Below are positions 1-13,583 of a stretch of DNA of 64,000 nt, piece by piece. The position numbers and the translations under genes were made by a program. Each line of letters opens with the position of its first letter. Positions within the stretch are counted from its first letter, which is position 1. Under the pieces are notes generated by a model, which did no database searches, was not told the origin of the DNA, and was given only the letters and a program-made list of their open reading frames with translations. Origin of the DNA: Serilophus lunatus (lineage: Eukaryota > Chordata > Aves > Passeriformes > Eurylaimidae). The stretch lies in assembly GCA_013399895.1 (NCBI GenBank), contig VXBA01003280.1, forward strand, positions 507,928-571,927, given 5' to 3'.

Positions 1-213
1 CTGCTGGGGGCAACCCCCTTGCCCTGCCTGGGAGAGGGCTGCCTTGTTCTCAGCGTCCCTCCCCCATCCTGGCTTTTTTTAAGGAAAGCAGAATTTTAAC
101 TCAGGCAGTTAAGTGAGGTCTTCTTACCCCCTTCTATCTCAAAAAGTCCAAGGAACACCCCCAAGCCCCCTTTGACCATCCCCCCGCGATTCCATCACCC
201 CCAAACCATTACA
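1..213 (-). mobile_element. Partial solo LTR, family 1 copy G, cut by window edge
   Basis: The first 213 bases match, by eye, the reverse complement of the first ~210 bases of the LTR at 38208. Shared blocks include the gggggcaacccccttgcc-like palindromic stretch, the following gggagagggctgcc, and C-rich runs up to the end. Read on the minus strand the element begins TGTAATGGTTTGGGGG, like the TGTGGGGGTTTGAA start of the copy at 38208. The terminal TG is at 212-213. If complete, the 5-bp duplication on this side would be caaga (214-218), with its partner to the left of the window. This is U3 sequence only; promoter and poly(A) parts lie outside. Family membership rests on visual alignment; the exact subfamily name is not known. 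Confidence 0.75.
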
Positions 214-2780
214 CAAGAAAATTTTATCATTGGGCTCCTTGTGACATTACAGAGAGAAGGATCTGAAAATCCTTTGCAACATTTCAAGTTACATTTGTTT
301 AAAAGCACAGAATTTTTGTCAAGACATTTAGGATTTGCATGCCTGTTTAAGGGGATGGAAAAGCAGCTCTGAGGGAGGAAGAGCAAGCAGTAAAAGTCAG
401 GCACTTAATTTTCAAATCTGAGAATCATTGTGTTCTCTACCCTTTGGACAAGACTGACAACAATTATATGAGAAGTTTAGAATATATAATTGATGGTAGT
501 TTTAATGCCTTAAATACAAAAATAAATACAAAATTGCCCCACAATAAAGCCCAATCATGATTTTGGAGATGATGTTTAGCCAACTAAACTCACTCCCAAT
601 ATATGTCCTATACTGAGGTGAGACAAGGTCCTACTCTAAGGCACACTTCTGGCACCGTCCTCAGAGAACCTGGCAGAATCCAAGTCTCTGTTTAGCTTTA
701 GTCTTTGGCACTGCATGATTAGCACAAACATGCTTGACTCACATAAAAATGTCAGATGATCTATTAAGAATCTTCCTTTAGGAAAAGAGTGTGGATCTTG
801 AGAAATATCAAAAGCCATATACCACAATTCTCTTGTGCTAGAATCTGTGCAAATGTAAAAGAAAAAGATTGTCAGTATCCTAAAAATAAATTAAAAATAT
901 GCTCAGATACCACTAGAAAAAAAATCACTTTTGTAGTTTGTTTAGTAAGATGTTTGCAATATATGCGTTTATGAGTAAAACATTTTAAATTAGGTCAGAA
1001 AGAAAAATCACGAGAATACAAAGAAAACCTAAGGAAAGATTGTAGGAAGGATGAACTCTTTACCTCCACACTTAGAAACAGCCAGCAAAAAAGAGACACA
1101 TCCATTATTACATCAGTTTCCTATAGCTGGGTTAAGATACCTTATATTGGTGATCACATAATCAGAGGTACACTCTGCCCTGGAGGAGGTTTTCTCTGAC
1201 ACTGAACTCAAATTCATAGGGAGGTTCCTATCTGCAAGTGCAATGACACGCTACTCTCCTTTCAGCTTACCACATCCTAGCCTCAATGTCATAGAATGTT
1301 CAGTACTAGAACTTACACATTCTATTAAGTTTATAAAATTATCTCTATTATGTATCTCTTTAACATAATTTCTAGTGATTTCTACATTATTTTCTATATT
1401 TAATGATCAGTTCATTGAAGTGGCTTTCTAAAAATCTCTTCTTTAGAATTATTTTTTTTCCAGGGAGCTCTTTTTCCTACTTATATTTGGAACTCAAGAA
1501 GATACTGCTTGACCAGCAAAGTTTACATTTCTTGATCTTAATTAAAAAGAAAAAAACTTAAACTAAAACTGAGATGATTATTAAGCAGTATGATTGAGAA
1601 TTGAGTTCCATGTAAGACAGCAAGAGCATTCAGCATTCATAAAGGAAAAAAAGAAAAACATATACTCAGCAAAATATTATATACCATGTAGAGCAAAATC
1701 AAAACCTCACTGATTAGAAGGAGGTTTTGCAGCAAACTGTAATCAAAAGTTTTGATTTGGATTTTTTTGCTTCTTTGGCTGTTTCAAAGGCTTCTTCATT
1801 CTCTAACATAATATTAGAAAATTTAACAAAAGGAAGCTGAATGGGCATCTGGAATTTTGGAGTTGCTCTTTACCTTCTCTATCATTACAGTTCCTAGAAA
1901 TTCAGGGAAATGTATCCAGCTTGAATGCATCCTCATATTGCTTGGCTGAAATGCTGTGTGCCTACAAATTACCAAAATGTGCAGAATATCTTCGGGGAGA
2001 AAGGGGTGCATAAATCCCCCTACTTCCATACAAAATGGAAAACCTGAAAGAAAATTATCTCAACATATAGAACCAATTCTAGTTATTCATGTCTTTCACG
2101 AATGTTAGTTGAGCATTCCCATTGCTCCACACCTGCCTTGATAATCACCACAAAGTATGACTGGAACATCAGACTATATTCTGTCATTAAAAGGTAATTA
2201 GTTCTAATTTGCTATAAATGATAAAAGAACTAGCCAGGGGGATTTTTTTTTAAATTCTGCATCTCTTTTACTGTGATTTTTACTTAGCCTCATTTTTTAT
2301 GATGCTATAAGACTACTATTCCTGATTACATTACTCCTTGCTTATATGGGTATTAATCTTTCATGGATAACGTGGCCTGTTTCTAATGAATGCCTTAAGC
2401 CTTAGAATAAAAACACTCCATTTAGGTTCTTTAGAAGTAGTGTCTCATTGAAACTGCATAGGAGATTGATTAAATACCTTGCTGTCCAAATGACTTAGGA
2501 AAATTAATGGACCAAATCGAAGTAAAAGCCTCTATGTTCTTTTCTTGTAACAAAATAAGGACAACCTAAACGTAAAAAATTGCCAAGGAGATTATATAAG
2601 CAATCAGTTGCTAACAATGCTTTTCTAAGTGAGCCGATATATCAACCTTATTCAGAATTTAGGCTTTATTCAGGCTTCATTGGGAAGAACAATATACCTG
2701 AGAAAAAATAGTAGAATTTTCTCTCATCAATAAAGGGTACTAGTAGAGTTTTGGGGGTTATTGTAAAGCCAGTGAGACAT
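214..2780. other. AT-rich non-coding stretch
   Basis: No gene, RNA gene or recognisable repeat was seen. All open frames are under 70 codons, overlap on both strands and lack any domain. The base composition is strongly AT, with short A and T runs. It may hold old, unrecognisable repeat remnants. Confidence 0.6.
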
Positions 2781-2885
2781 TTTCAAACTGAAAGAGAGGA
2801 AATTTAGGTTAGATATATGGAAGAATTTTTTTCTGTGGGGATAGTGAGGTACTGGAACAGGTTGCCCAGAGAATCTGTGGATGCC

Positions 2886-2890
2886 CCATC
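2886..2890. repeat. Target-site duplication, left copy (CCATC)
   Basis: The five bases ccatc before the TG of the insertion are repeated exactly at 3636-3640 after its terminal CA. Both fall in the CR1 word gatgccccatccctggaag, so the pre-insertion site is fully explained. Confidence 0.9.
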
Positions 2891-3635
2891 TGTTACAACC
2901 CACCTCTGAGACAGTTAATAAGGTTCCTGTCAATAAATCCCTTGGGGTGAATTAGAGTGAAACAACAGTGAATGACAGGTATATATATGAGACAAATTTA
3001 TTTTAATACTATTTAATTGCAGTGGAAAGAAGGTATATGATCATTTTGGTTATTGTCTATAAAAGTCAAAAAATTCACAAAGAAAATATATACAGAAAAG
3101 AAAGAGAATGGAAGGATGCTAACACATACTGAAGAGGAAAGATATCACCATCCCTGAATCCAGCAAGGAGACTTGATTGTTGGCAATTTTGATGTCTGTG
3201 GTCAGAGTTTTGATCCATTGAGGGTGGAGGCCCATGAAACAAATAGTTGGGGTTGTGTGCATTCAAGTTGGCATGGGATGCCTAGATCCTTCCCTAAGGA
3301 AGGGATTCTTTGTGTCCTATGCAACACTATGGGGTCTACACAGTTTTCTAATGGAAAGTTACCTAAAAGAGTTGTGGGGTGACTTAGGGTCCTTGGTGTT
3401 CCATAGCCTCCTCTAGGGATATGACCACTGTTTGACTCTGCTTCTGTCAACTGCACAGCCATGTGTTGTGGACACCATGGGCCTGAACAGCAAAACTGGC
3501 TCCAGAAAGGTGCTGCCTTACCTTCATACGACCCCTGTCTTTCCAGGCACGTTCTGTTCTAACTTTCCCACTTCAATGGTCATTGGAGTATGAGGCACAG
3601 CAACGCAATAACTCCTTACTCCCCAGCCTTCTACA
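2891..3635. mobile_element. Solo LTR-like insertion (745 bp) nested in CR1
   Basis: The element starts TGTTACAACCC, ends CTTCTACA, and is flanked by a perfect 5-bp duplication (CCATC), the signature of retroviral-type integration. Orientation is uncertain. The minus strand has an AATAAA (2997-3002) about 107 bp from what would be its 3' end, which fits an LTR. The plus strand has a TATAAAAG word near 3058 but no AATAAA downstream of it inside the element. No gag, pol or env frame is present; frames of up to 86 codons on both strands look fortuitous. It is more AT-rich than the other LTRs in this window and is probably a different family. Confidence 0.8.
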
Positions 3636-3640
3636 CCATC
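3636..3640. repeat. Target-site duplication, right copy (CCATC)
   Basis: Exact repeat of 2886-2890, directly after the terminal CA of the insertion at 3634-3635. Confidence 0.9.
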
Positions 3641-6246
3641 CCTGGAAGTGTTCAAGGCCAGGTTGGATAGGGCATAAGGCATAAGGTCTTGTGGAAGGTG
3701 TCCCTGCATGTGGCAGTGAGGTTGGAACTAAATGATGTTTATGGTCCCTTCCAACTCAAATTGTTCTAAGATTCTATGATTCTACGATATTAAGTGTTCT
3801 CAGAGTCAGAAATGAAAAACTGGGAAAATGTAGATCCATTACTTATTCATACCTCAAATAGCTGGATGTGGGTTTCCAGACTGGTGGAGCAGCATCAACA
3901 TCAACTTCTGGGCTCTCTTCTGCATGTTATACATATGTCTAAATGTGCATGTAGTGAGATCATTTCACACTGCTCTCCAGACAAAAAAGGCACCCACCAC
4001 CTTACCAAATATTCACAGGAAAAACCCATCAAGACAGCAACCTAGTCTTTCCTGACTTCTTTATGTAGACTGCCTTTATACTATATATTTTGGGGAGCAA
4101 AAGTGTGCCTTTGTATTTATTCAGTGCATGATGCAATGGAGTTCCCCCTGAGATACATTGATGTTACTGGTCTGCAACTAATAACTAAAAGTCTTCAAAC
4201 AGAACTGTCAGTGAGGGTAGTTGCTTGCAGAGAAAAGACTTCAATGAATTTGGATGGGTTTGATTATTTTGCTCTGTATTCTTACATGTCTACATCCAAG
4301 AACCAAATGGTAGCGCTGACAGTCAAAAAAAGAAGCAATTAAAAGAGTGGAATTTAAATTGCTGCCAGTATCACATGAAATTCAAAAAATATATAAAAAG
4401 AGATAAGTATAGTAATATGGTTTGAATCAGGCACTTAAATGAGTGGCCAAAAAAAGGCACTGAGTGCCTACAGAAAAATGCAGGACTTAAAGGCATTTTG
4501 TAGAAGATTGACCTGAAAGAACTGGTGAAACACTTGCTAGGATATTCTCCTTCAGACATACCTATTTAGTAATTGAAGACAGCTTTAGACAAAAAAATAC
4601 AAGAAATTGACTATATGTGGATATGAACAGGAGATTTCCACAAACAAGTGAAGCAGAGAAATCAGTTGCCTTCTGTATGAAGCACACAAAGTGAATGCTG
4701 TTGTGGAGCCACTTTGCAGAGTTGAGTCATCACTACATCTGCCCTCCATGCTTACTTACGGCATTATTATATTCTGTCCCGCTGCTAAAATTAAAATGCA
4801 GACTCCCACTTCCACAGCTGAATAGGTTGTTGTGTTTAAATTACATCCATTAATTTCATATTCCAGTCTGCAGAAGTCTCTACACTTTGTTACAACTTTC
4901 CAACTTTCATAAGAAACCCAAGAATTTTATCCTGAAGTTTCCCTTTATTAAAATGTTCTATAGAAATTGTAATTTTTAAAGTAACATTGTGTCAAGGAAA
5001 AATTCTAAACTTTTCCTTCCTTGAAAGAAAGCTTTGCTGCATCTAAAATGTTACCTTTTCTCCAGCAGCCCATCTCTAATGTGAAAATTAATGTGCCTTG
5101 CCTGAGATCTTCTGCAATAATACTGAATGCATTAAAAATTGCTGTTTCTATTCAATACTGATTAGATGGTTTTTGAGGTATAAAATGGCCATCCACAACT
5201 GCATTTTATTGATTTACATCTTTTATTACATTTTGTATAGCATAAGATTGATTTCCAAATTATTACCTAGATAGCAAACACTTTAACTAACTAGAGAATT
5301 TGAAAAATCTTCCTTGTGAATTAACATAGGAAAAAGCAAGGGAGGGACTGCAAAACTGTACTTTTGCATTAACTACCAGAACCCCTTCACTAGCGTAGCA
5401 ATATTGATGTCTAAGTCTAAAAGCCTCAGCGTACAACAAATCAGCACAACAGTTAACCACACAAATCACTGCTTTTTATCATAATTATTTAAGAAGAAAA
5501 TATATCTTACCTAAAATAATGATAGTATTAATGGTTTCCCAAAAGGAAATTAAAGAAGTATTCTAATTATGGTCTTGATTTGATATTATTTTTTAACCTT
5601 CATGTGAAGAAATTACTAGCTAGAAGGTACTGAGTAGAAAGGTAGATCTGTCTCCAATTATATATATAAATCTCATATATTTTTAATATAGTCCAATCAA
5701 GAAAAAATTAAGAATAATAAGAATTTTTCAGCTTCAAATACATTTCCTTATTCCTTTCAAATAAAACAATAAAGAGAAGAACTACAGAGTGAAATTGTGT
5801 GGACCAAGGACCTCTGAGTCATCTTTAATTTGTTGAAGCTAGTTAGTACTGAAATTTAAATGGATAAAATAAATTTTACAGAGGCATCCTCAGCTTTTGT
5901 TGATTTTGTACAATTAATTTTACAGCCTTCTAGAGCCTGCACCCCTGTGACCTACATATATTCCACCACAGAAACTCCAATCTCATGGGTCATTTCTTTG
6001 ATGCAGGGGCAGCCATCCTCAAGGGTTGTCATCTTTCTGGTCAAGCAGACACTGGTGCAAAGACCAACCCATGCTTATCTCCTGAGCCTGGGATCTCCAG
6101 CATCAGCCAAGGGCTGAGCCAAGCCCTTCCAGCAGTTGAGCAGTACTGACACTGAGATCTTGCTGTATTTCAACACATCTGGGTAGAAAATCCAGTTCAT
6201 TCCTTCATCTAAGGTGAGACTTTGTGACAAGAAAAGGGAAAAGCTA

Positions 6247-6272
6247 TATTATTATAATTATTATATTATTAT
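6247..6272. repeat. (ATT)n microsatellite
   Basis: Imperfect runs of tta/att units over about 26 bases. Confidence 0.8.
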
Positions 6273-6541
6273 CGTAGCTGCCTCATTTTTTACATAGATT
6301 TATATCTAAACTGGCACCTTTACATGACTGCTCTAGAGATACAAGCCAGACTTCAGAGTTGACTCAGTTCTTAGGAAAATTACAGGGGCTTCTGTTCAGC
6401 TCTAACCTTAAACCAAACCGAGCATTGTATATTACTACCAAGCACTACTGGATGAAAAAGTTCTTTAGTGCAGGTTGTCAAACAGCCCTTCTCTTAAATG
6501 TTTTATCATTAACTTTAAAACTAAGGAGAAACAGTAAAAGG

Positions 6542-6562
6542 AAACAAACAAACAAACAAAAA
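6542..6562. repeat. (AAAC)n microsatellite
   Basis: About five aaac units in a row, adjoining A-rich sequence. Confidence 0.8.
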
Positions 6563-6686
6563 TGACAATTATTTATTTTTAAATAACTTAGGATAAGTAC
6601 TGAGTACTATTTTCCAGTTTTAAACTTATTGAACTGCTGAAAAGACAGTAATTCTTGAAACAATATGAAAAAAGGACCAGGGAAGT

Positions 6687-6818
6687 TATGATGTCCCATC
6701 TCCATAAGTGTTCAAGGACAGGCCAGACCACAGCAACCTGGCCTAGTGAAAAGTGTCCTTGTCCATGACACTGGATGAGTTTTAAGGTCTCTTCCAATCC
6801 AAATCACTCTAGAATTCA
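6687..6818 (+). mobile_element. CR1 LINE 3' fragment
   Basis: Diverged CR1 tail: aagtgttcaaggacaggcc, caacctggcctagtg, a gtgtcc...catgacactggatgagttt block and aaggtctcttccaatccaaa, ending in a decayed version of the attctatgat repeat (cactctagaattc). It is 5'-truncated and clearly more mutated than the copy at 15619. Confidence 0.8.
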
Positions 6819-8984
6819 ACAGAGCTGGGCCTGGTGAGCTCAGCAAGGAAGCAGTAGAAACATGCCTGTTGCACGCTGTCTTTGAGGGGATATTGAAGGA
6901 ACTCATGTTTTCTACACACTGAGCATGTTTCCCCAACCATCATATTTAGTCCGGCATCCAGAGGCACAGCAGTGCCTGTAAGTAGCCACTGCTGCTGCTG
7001 AGGCATGCCATGCCTCAGGACAAAAGACTGAGGGCTAAAGAAAAGCACAAACCCTTGGTGGCCTCATTTGTTGACTGTATTGGCCTCGCATTTGACTGCT
7101 TTATCATCTCTGTGCTCTGCTCATGGATAATGGAACCCAATACTGACCTTCTACTGCTACTACCAAAGTGGAATAGAACTGTCCAGACCCTCCACACTTC
7201 AAATACCTTCATTTAGGGCTCTTACCAAATTTCTTTTCTGGATGCTCTAGGTCTCCTAATGTCTGCTGCTGAGGACACAATTATGCTTCAGCAGCAGAGA
7301 TGCACATCTTCAGAATGGCTTTGGGCTGGAACACAAGCTCAGGATGGTACTCAAATATAAATCCCGCCAGACTTCAGAGGCACCAATGAACACTTCAGCA
7401 GTATGTGAAGGAAAAGCAATAAACCCGAATGTTCAGCAGCTGTTCACAGAATCAAATATCCAGAGAGGGCTTGAAGTACAACATCTGAGAAGATTTTGTA
7501 AATGAGGAGAGAACAACATCTAATTGCAAATGCCAATAAAGTATTCCCATCCCTTTGATTATATCTGATATTCTAGAAATGTTTAAAGTCTGATGCTTAC
7601 AGTAGTGGATCTATTTTTTGTAAGAACAAGAGAAATAATCGGCGTTATTTTTTTTCTGTGTTGTATCAAATAATTTTAAAATGGCATAGCACTTTTTCAT
7701 GCTTAATCCTATCTAAATTTTCTTATGCTTTGATTTGTTTTAGCACAATCAGTTTTGTGATAATACTGTGTTGTTGCTTTTTTTGTCTTTTATAAAACCG
7801 GTTTTAATGTACTTATCTACTTCAGAGTCTTGCAAAATGAGTTACTAAACAAAATAAATCTCCCTCTCTTCTGGTAACTGATCTACTTTGGAGTTTTCCA
7901 TGGTATGGAGGTAACTGAAATGACCTACTTGAGAGATAGCTCCTCATTAGCTTGTTACAAGGGAGAGTGGCCTCCCGACAGAATAAGAATAGTAGAGCCA
8001 CAGGAGGGTATGCCTTTCTGTTTGATGATTTAATTTGCACTATTCTCATCCCTGAGGCACAAGAGGATTGTAAGGGACATACCCTATTATTCTGAATGCC
8101 ACAGGAAAATATTCAAAGCCTCAGTCTAATATTGAGCTTCAGTATTTTCTTGGGCTATTCTGGAATCATGTGTCTGATTTCTTCTAGCACATGTAAGGAA
8201 CAGCAAATTATGTACAACTCCTTCACTGCCCAGGAATGCTCCCAAAAAGCCCAGGGGATCATTTGACAGAAACTACATAGTATTAGTCTATTTCTCAACA
8301 TGGGAAACCAGCACACAAATACAGATAACTCAATGGCTATCTGATGCCATGTGCTTTGTGTTTATTGCTAATGCTGTCTTGTCATAAGGCACAGAGATAA
8401 GGAGTCATGTAGGCCACCTGAATTAGGATTAGACAATAAATACAAAAGAGAAACCCCAAATTCCATTTGTAAGATACAGGAGACTCACTAGGCGGGGTTC
8501 AGGCAGTGAGCCAACCTCCCAGCAGCAGAAAGGGGACAAAAGGGTGAACAGGTCTCACAAATATCCTCTCTTATTCACCAGCAAAGCACCAAGTGAGGTG
8601 TGTTGGTACTCAGTGTAATCTGAAGTCTGACAACCAGGAAAAACTGCTACCCAACCTCACTGAGTGACTTCAGTACAGGCATATTGCAAGATGTCTGGAA
8701 GACTACAGGAGCATGACACACCTCACTAGAGAACTCATCACTAATAGATGATCACTAGTAGACACCAACACCACAGGTGAACAGGCACACCCCAATCTAT
8801 GAGACAGATTCACAAATGAGTTGTCAAAGACAGGAGCTCTAAGCATAGCAGGCAGCTCTATGATCAGAGGCAGGTGTAGAATAGCAGCTTAGAGACAACA
8901 GCTGAGTGACCATCATGCTTGAGGACCTGGAAGTACCACCATAACTGAATGCTGCTGCCAAGAGACAAAACTAGCACATGGACA

Positions 8985-9080
8985 GAGATAAAACAAACTT
9001 ACAAAAATCCTAGCCATCGACACACAAAAAACCCAAGCATCCAAAAATATCCCCAAATCAAACCCAAAACCAAACAGTGA
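8985..9080 (+). repeat. A/C-rich low-complexity tract
   Basis: A tract dominated by A with short C runs (aaaaaaccc, ccccaaatcaaaccc, aaaaccaaac). It resembles degenerate poly(A) tails of retroposed sequence. The sequence just before it is not recognisable. Confidence 0.5.
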
Positions 9081-12000
9081 AGCCAGTGTAACAAAAGCTG
9101 TGGAGTTCACTATTCATACTTGCAGGTAGGTTAAATAATGATTGCACATCAGGGCCTTGTTTTTTTTATTATCTACTCTGTTGTAAAGGACCAATACTCC
9201 TAGAGAGAGAAGGTTCCGGGTCTGGATGATGAGGGGACTTAGCATTCTAAGGCCCATGGTGATGTAGATTCAGCGAGAGAAAACAAATATGAAACCTCCT
9301 AAAGAAGAAATGTAGTCATAATGCAGAGAAAATCCTTCATGAAATTTGAGAATACAGATGAGAAGCTGGATGCTTGCTCAAAAGCCAGTGTGCTGGAAGG
9401 ACAATGAAGTCAGAGAGTATACAGTGGTCCAGCCTTTGCAATCCCTTGCAATAGAACCCTCTGAGTAAAGCAACCAAGCAAACATTAGGAAAAAGAAGGC
9501 AACTGTGCTTGCATTTGAAAAAAAGAGGTCACAACCAGGGTGGAATTTGGATGGAGTAGCACAGTGGCAAAAGGTTTGGAATTGGCACCATGAAGTCCAT
9601 CTTTTGCCGTTAGGTTTGACTGCTAGCTGCTGTTGACTAATTTATAAAAAGTTCCATCATTAGGTAGTTAGTTTGGATTTAGATACATGCAGTCCTCTCA
9701 GTTTATTGTCTAATGTGAAATACACAGAAATGTTGTGTTCCCTACAGCTTACAAAATCAAATGCCTTGCACTTCCAGGCTTTAATTTATAGCCTTTCTTC
9801 CAGGTGGTGGTAAGGCACAGATCCAAGGTACAGTATGGCTTGCACCAGATGTTGGCACTCATGCAAGCCTAATTTTGGCAAGAAGGGGAAGAGGCAGGGC
9901 ATGAGATCCCGTGGCAGCAGTTCTGGTGTTGGCTTGGTGCCTTGAGATCGTAACAGAATTTCATGTGTGTCTGTCAGGCCAGGATACTTCTCTCAATTAC
10001 TCTGTGTTCTTTAATGCACAGTGAGTCTCCAGCTGTTATAGTGTGATGAAGCAAACTGTAAGCAACGAAGCGAATGTTGAAATGTTTGAACTTGCACAGA
10101 GTCTGAAACTCTTATCTTTGTGTATCAACACATTGAGCACTTCAGCCTGATTCAGATGGGCAGCAGTTTAGCTGACAATTATGGTATTTTAATTACAAGT
10201 ATTTCTAATTTTGGAATGCGGTGTTGACTGCGAAGCTGAACATTTGTACAATAAAGTTGATTTAAATAATACTATAAGCTCCAAATAGTTGGCCTATCAA
10301 AAACCCACATGAAATAATGCTCAAGTAGTGCTGATGTTTGAATTACCAGCACCATGAAAAAGCAGCTACAGACTACAGGCTGAAGGTAGCAAACTCAATT
10401 GCTAAGCACAGATCATGTGATGCTTTATTCCTTGGCTATTCTTCCATGAGCATCCTGGATTGAATAGATCAACTTCAATTCAGCAACTGCTGACATGAAG
10501 ACAAAGAGTACTCCACTGCTTACAAAAAGCATGTGAAAAAGCAAGCAAAGGATCATGAAATGAATTGCTGAACCAATGTTCCTCTAATTCAGAGCTGAGA
10601 GCGTGGAGGGTAAGAAATGAAGGATCACCTGCTACACATGTAAGGGACAGGTAATTAAATAAAGGCATTATATAGACACATGGCAAGGGCAGTTGCAAGG
10701 TGTGCCTGAAGCCTAGGTGAGCATCCAGGTAGTAACAAGGCAGGGTGATATGATTTGCTGATCTGTCAAATTTGGTGCTATAATCCAGACCGAAATGTTG
10801 TTGTGTATCATTGGTAGATGTGCCTGCATTTAATTTTAGTTTAATATAACTCTAATTTTAACAGGCTTATGTAAGGATTGGCCCCCTAGAAAAAAAATGT
10901 GGAAAGGAATTAGGGTATTTCTGAAGAGAAATCATCACCTAATGCATACTAGGCAGAAGGAAAGGCACACACCCTCCTCCAGACATGCTAAAAAGCCGTA
11001 TCCTGGGGCAACATGGCAATGATCCAGGAACAAAGACAAATCTTTCCGTATCACCGGGCATGTCTTGCATTTTTATCATTTTACAGAGGAGAGAGCCAGG
11101 GTCTGAACACAGAAGGAGGCACAGTGTGGGCTGGGGCTTAATTTGGCTCACTGGTCATGTATTAGTTACCTGAAATGAAAAAAGATTTCAGTAAGAGAAC
11201 ATGTAATGCTACTAACACCAGTTCTATTTCCAGGTGCACCAGAATTTAGCTTCAAGTTAAGTCACTAAAATGGCTCCATACATACCCTGGTCTAATTCAC
11301 AGCAGAGACTTATAACATTGGCTTTGTTACCAGGGAAACAGGCTGCTAGGAAAGGGATGAGGTTTAGGATTAATATTCTCTGTTTTGGACAAGAGAAGAA
11401 GCATTTAATACTGAAATCGTGTGCATCAGTTGACAGCAGCCAATACCTTTTTCTTTGGAAAAAGACCCCTGAATTCATCTCCCTGTTTGAGGATCACCAA
11501 GGTGATAATATGAAACCCAAAAGCCACCTAAGACAACTGTTGTACAAGCAAAGACACACAACTTTACAAAGGACCTTACAAAAATCAGCAGCCGAAATTT
11601 CAGTGTTTGATCCGCAGTGAGCACTACTGCTAGATGCTTAAAGTATCTTAGCTACCAATTCTAAGATTAGTTTTGAGAACAACACAACACAGTTTATGCA
11701 GCATATTGGATATCCAGTAACAAGTCTCCATGCATTTATCTGCCTTTTTCTTAAGATCTTTACCTTAAAGGACCTAAAGAATCCTTTTAAGCAGAGATTT
11801 ACAGGCAAAAACCCCGCTAAAGGGTGATGATGACAGATTAAGAACAGCATACATTGCATTCATATCTTCCTTTGCTGTTTCACTGTTGTTGACTTCTCTC
11901 TGGAAGACACACTAGTACCTTGTCTATACTTTTACTTAGTGTGCAACACACCAAACCAGCTCACCCAAAACACCCAACCTGAACAGTCCTGCTCAGCAGA

Positions 12001-13583
12001 GGTAACGAAAGCCCATCTGTTGAACTGGTGAGAGCCAGAAAAATCAGAAGCTTCAAGGTAGTGCTTTAATAACATCTAAGTAAACACCAGAAACCTATGA
12101 ATAATTTAAATTGGTTTCAGGGATGTAGTCGCTACTTTTTAATAATACGTATTATGACAGTAAGGATTTTTAAAGGAGACTGATGGATTTAGGAACCCTG
12201 TATATTTGGATATTAAGAGCATTTAAAACCACGAATGTTCATAGCTGAAATAAATTCATATATATTAAACTTGTTTCTATTTTATGCTTGCAAACTGCAG
12301 ACACAGAATAAAATCAGGGTTTGAAACTCTGTCATTTTAACAACATGCACTCTTTTTTTCTTAACAATGTATTAAAAAGAAGCCTACAAAACACAGAGTT
12401 CCATTAAAATGTTTAGCATCTCTACAAGAAAGATAAAAAACCTGTTTAATTTCAGCCTCAGAACACCTTAGAGAAAACAATAGGAAAGATGGATACAGGG
12501 GTACGTCTGTATGTGGGCGCACACTGTGAAGCACAGACTCTATTTTCTTAGAGGGATCTCTGAACTAGCAACCTTTTTCTACCAGTGAAAATTACAGAAG
12601 CCTTTGATCTTTGGTTCCAAGCAAAGAGGAAACACACACATTGCCAACCTAGGCAATTCCCACACATTGTTCTATGCTCTCCACAAATGCCCCACCAAGG
12701 GCAGCCCTTTGAAAGGGGAATATATCCAGGATGCAGGAGAGAAATATGAAAAGCATTCCTCAGAAGGCTGTTTATGCACTGATGGCTTGAGTGGTGCTTG
12801 CAGCCTGTCCAAAAGCAACAAACATCTCCCTTGTGACGTATTTCCCCAGTGAAGAATTTTTCTCCCCACATCCTGTGGGAATCAGTTCTTTCAGGTAAAA
12901 AATCCAGGCCTTCACTTTGTTGTCTTCACTGAACTGATAGTCTTGTCTATGGCTGTTAATTCTTATGCTCACAGGGCCAAATTTCTTTAAAAACATGGAT
13001 ATGGCCACAGTGTTACAGTGTTGCCTCTACCCCAGGATCCTGTTTGTACCAGGTGCCAAAAGAGGGTGTAGGAAGGATCTCAGAACCAGGCAAACACACT
13101 GTGTTACCTTCCAAATACTTTCACTCTTTCCAGATCAATGGATTATCTCTGCATGCATAGAAACCCTTGATGGATTTCTCTTGCCTGAAACTGTTTAGAT
13201 TCCTCTTGATAATACATGAAGTTCTAGCATCCACAGCCCATTAAGCTTGCCAGATACCTCCCTCTGACAGCATCAAAATAGGCACAAAAGAATTTATACT
13301 GACACTGCTACCAAAAGGGATTGAAAAATAGCAGCTTTTCAGCTGCCGAAACAAGAACATGAAAAGAGGCTGATTTAAATAGATTTCTATCACATGCAAT
13401 TGGAAGCAATCAAGAGTTCTGAACAACAAGAATTATCTTTTTAAAACAAAAATTAGGAGTCAGGCTCAGCTTTAACTCTCTGAAAGTTATATATCTAATC
13501 TAAATTATTATCATATCTTTATGCTATATTTATATATACAGCAAAGCAACTTGTTCCAAATGCCAGACCATATCCTATCATAG

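Larger units (their letters stand above)
2781..3788 (+). mobile_element. CR1 LINE 3' end, split by an LTR insertion
   Basis: The left part (2781-2890) carries the typical CR1 wording tcaaactgaaagag, then ggaacaggttgcccagagaa and gtggatgcccc. The right part (3636-3788) resumes with ccatccctggaagtgttcaa and continues through the usual tail to the terminal repeat attctatgattctacgat at 3771-3788. Joined, the two parts give an uninterrupted CR1 3' untranslated region, so 2891-3635 is a later insertion. The copy is 5'-truncated, as most CR1 copies are, and non-coding. A small local duplication (ggcataaggcataagg) is visible near 3671. Confidence 0.9.
3789..6686. other. Non-coding stretch with two microsatellites
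   Basis: No gene seen. It holds an ATT-rich microsatellite near 6247-6272 and a short (AAAC)n near 6542-6562. A less AT-rich patch at about 5930-6130 has one frame of 85 codons without recognisable features and was not called as a gene. Confidence 0.6.

Noticed and set aside
11270..11620. 116-codon open frame in AT-rich DNA
   Set aside because: No recognisable domain, no exon signals, and overlapped by an opposite-strand frame; length is within chance for this amount of sequence.
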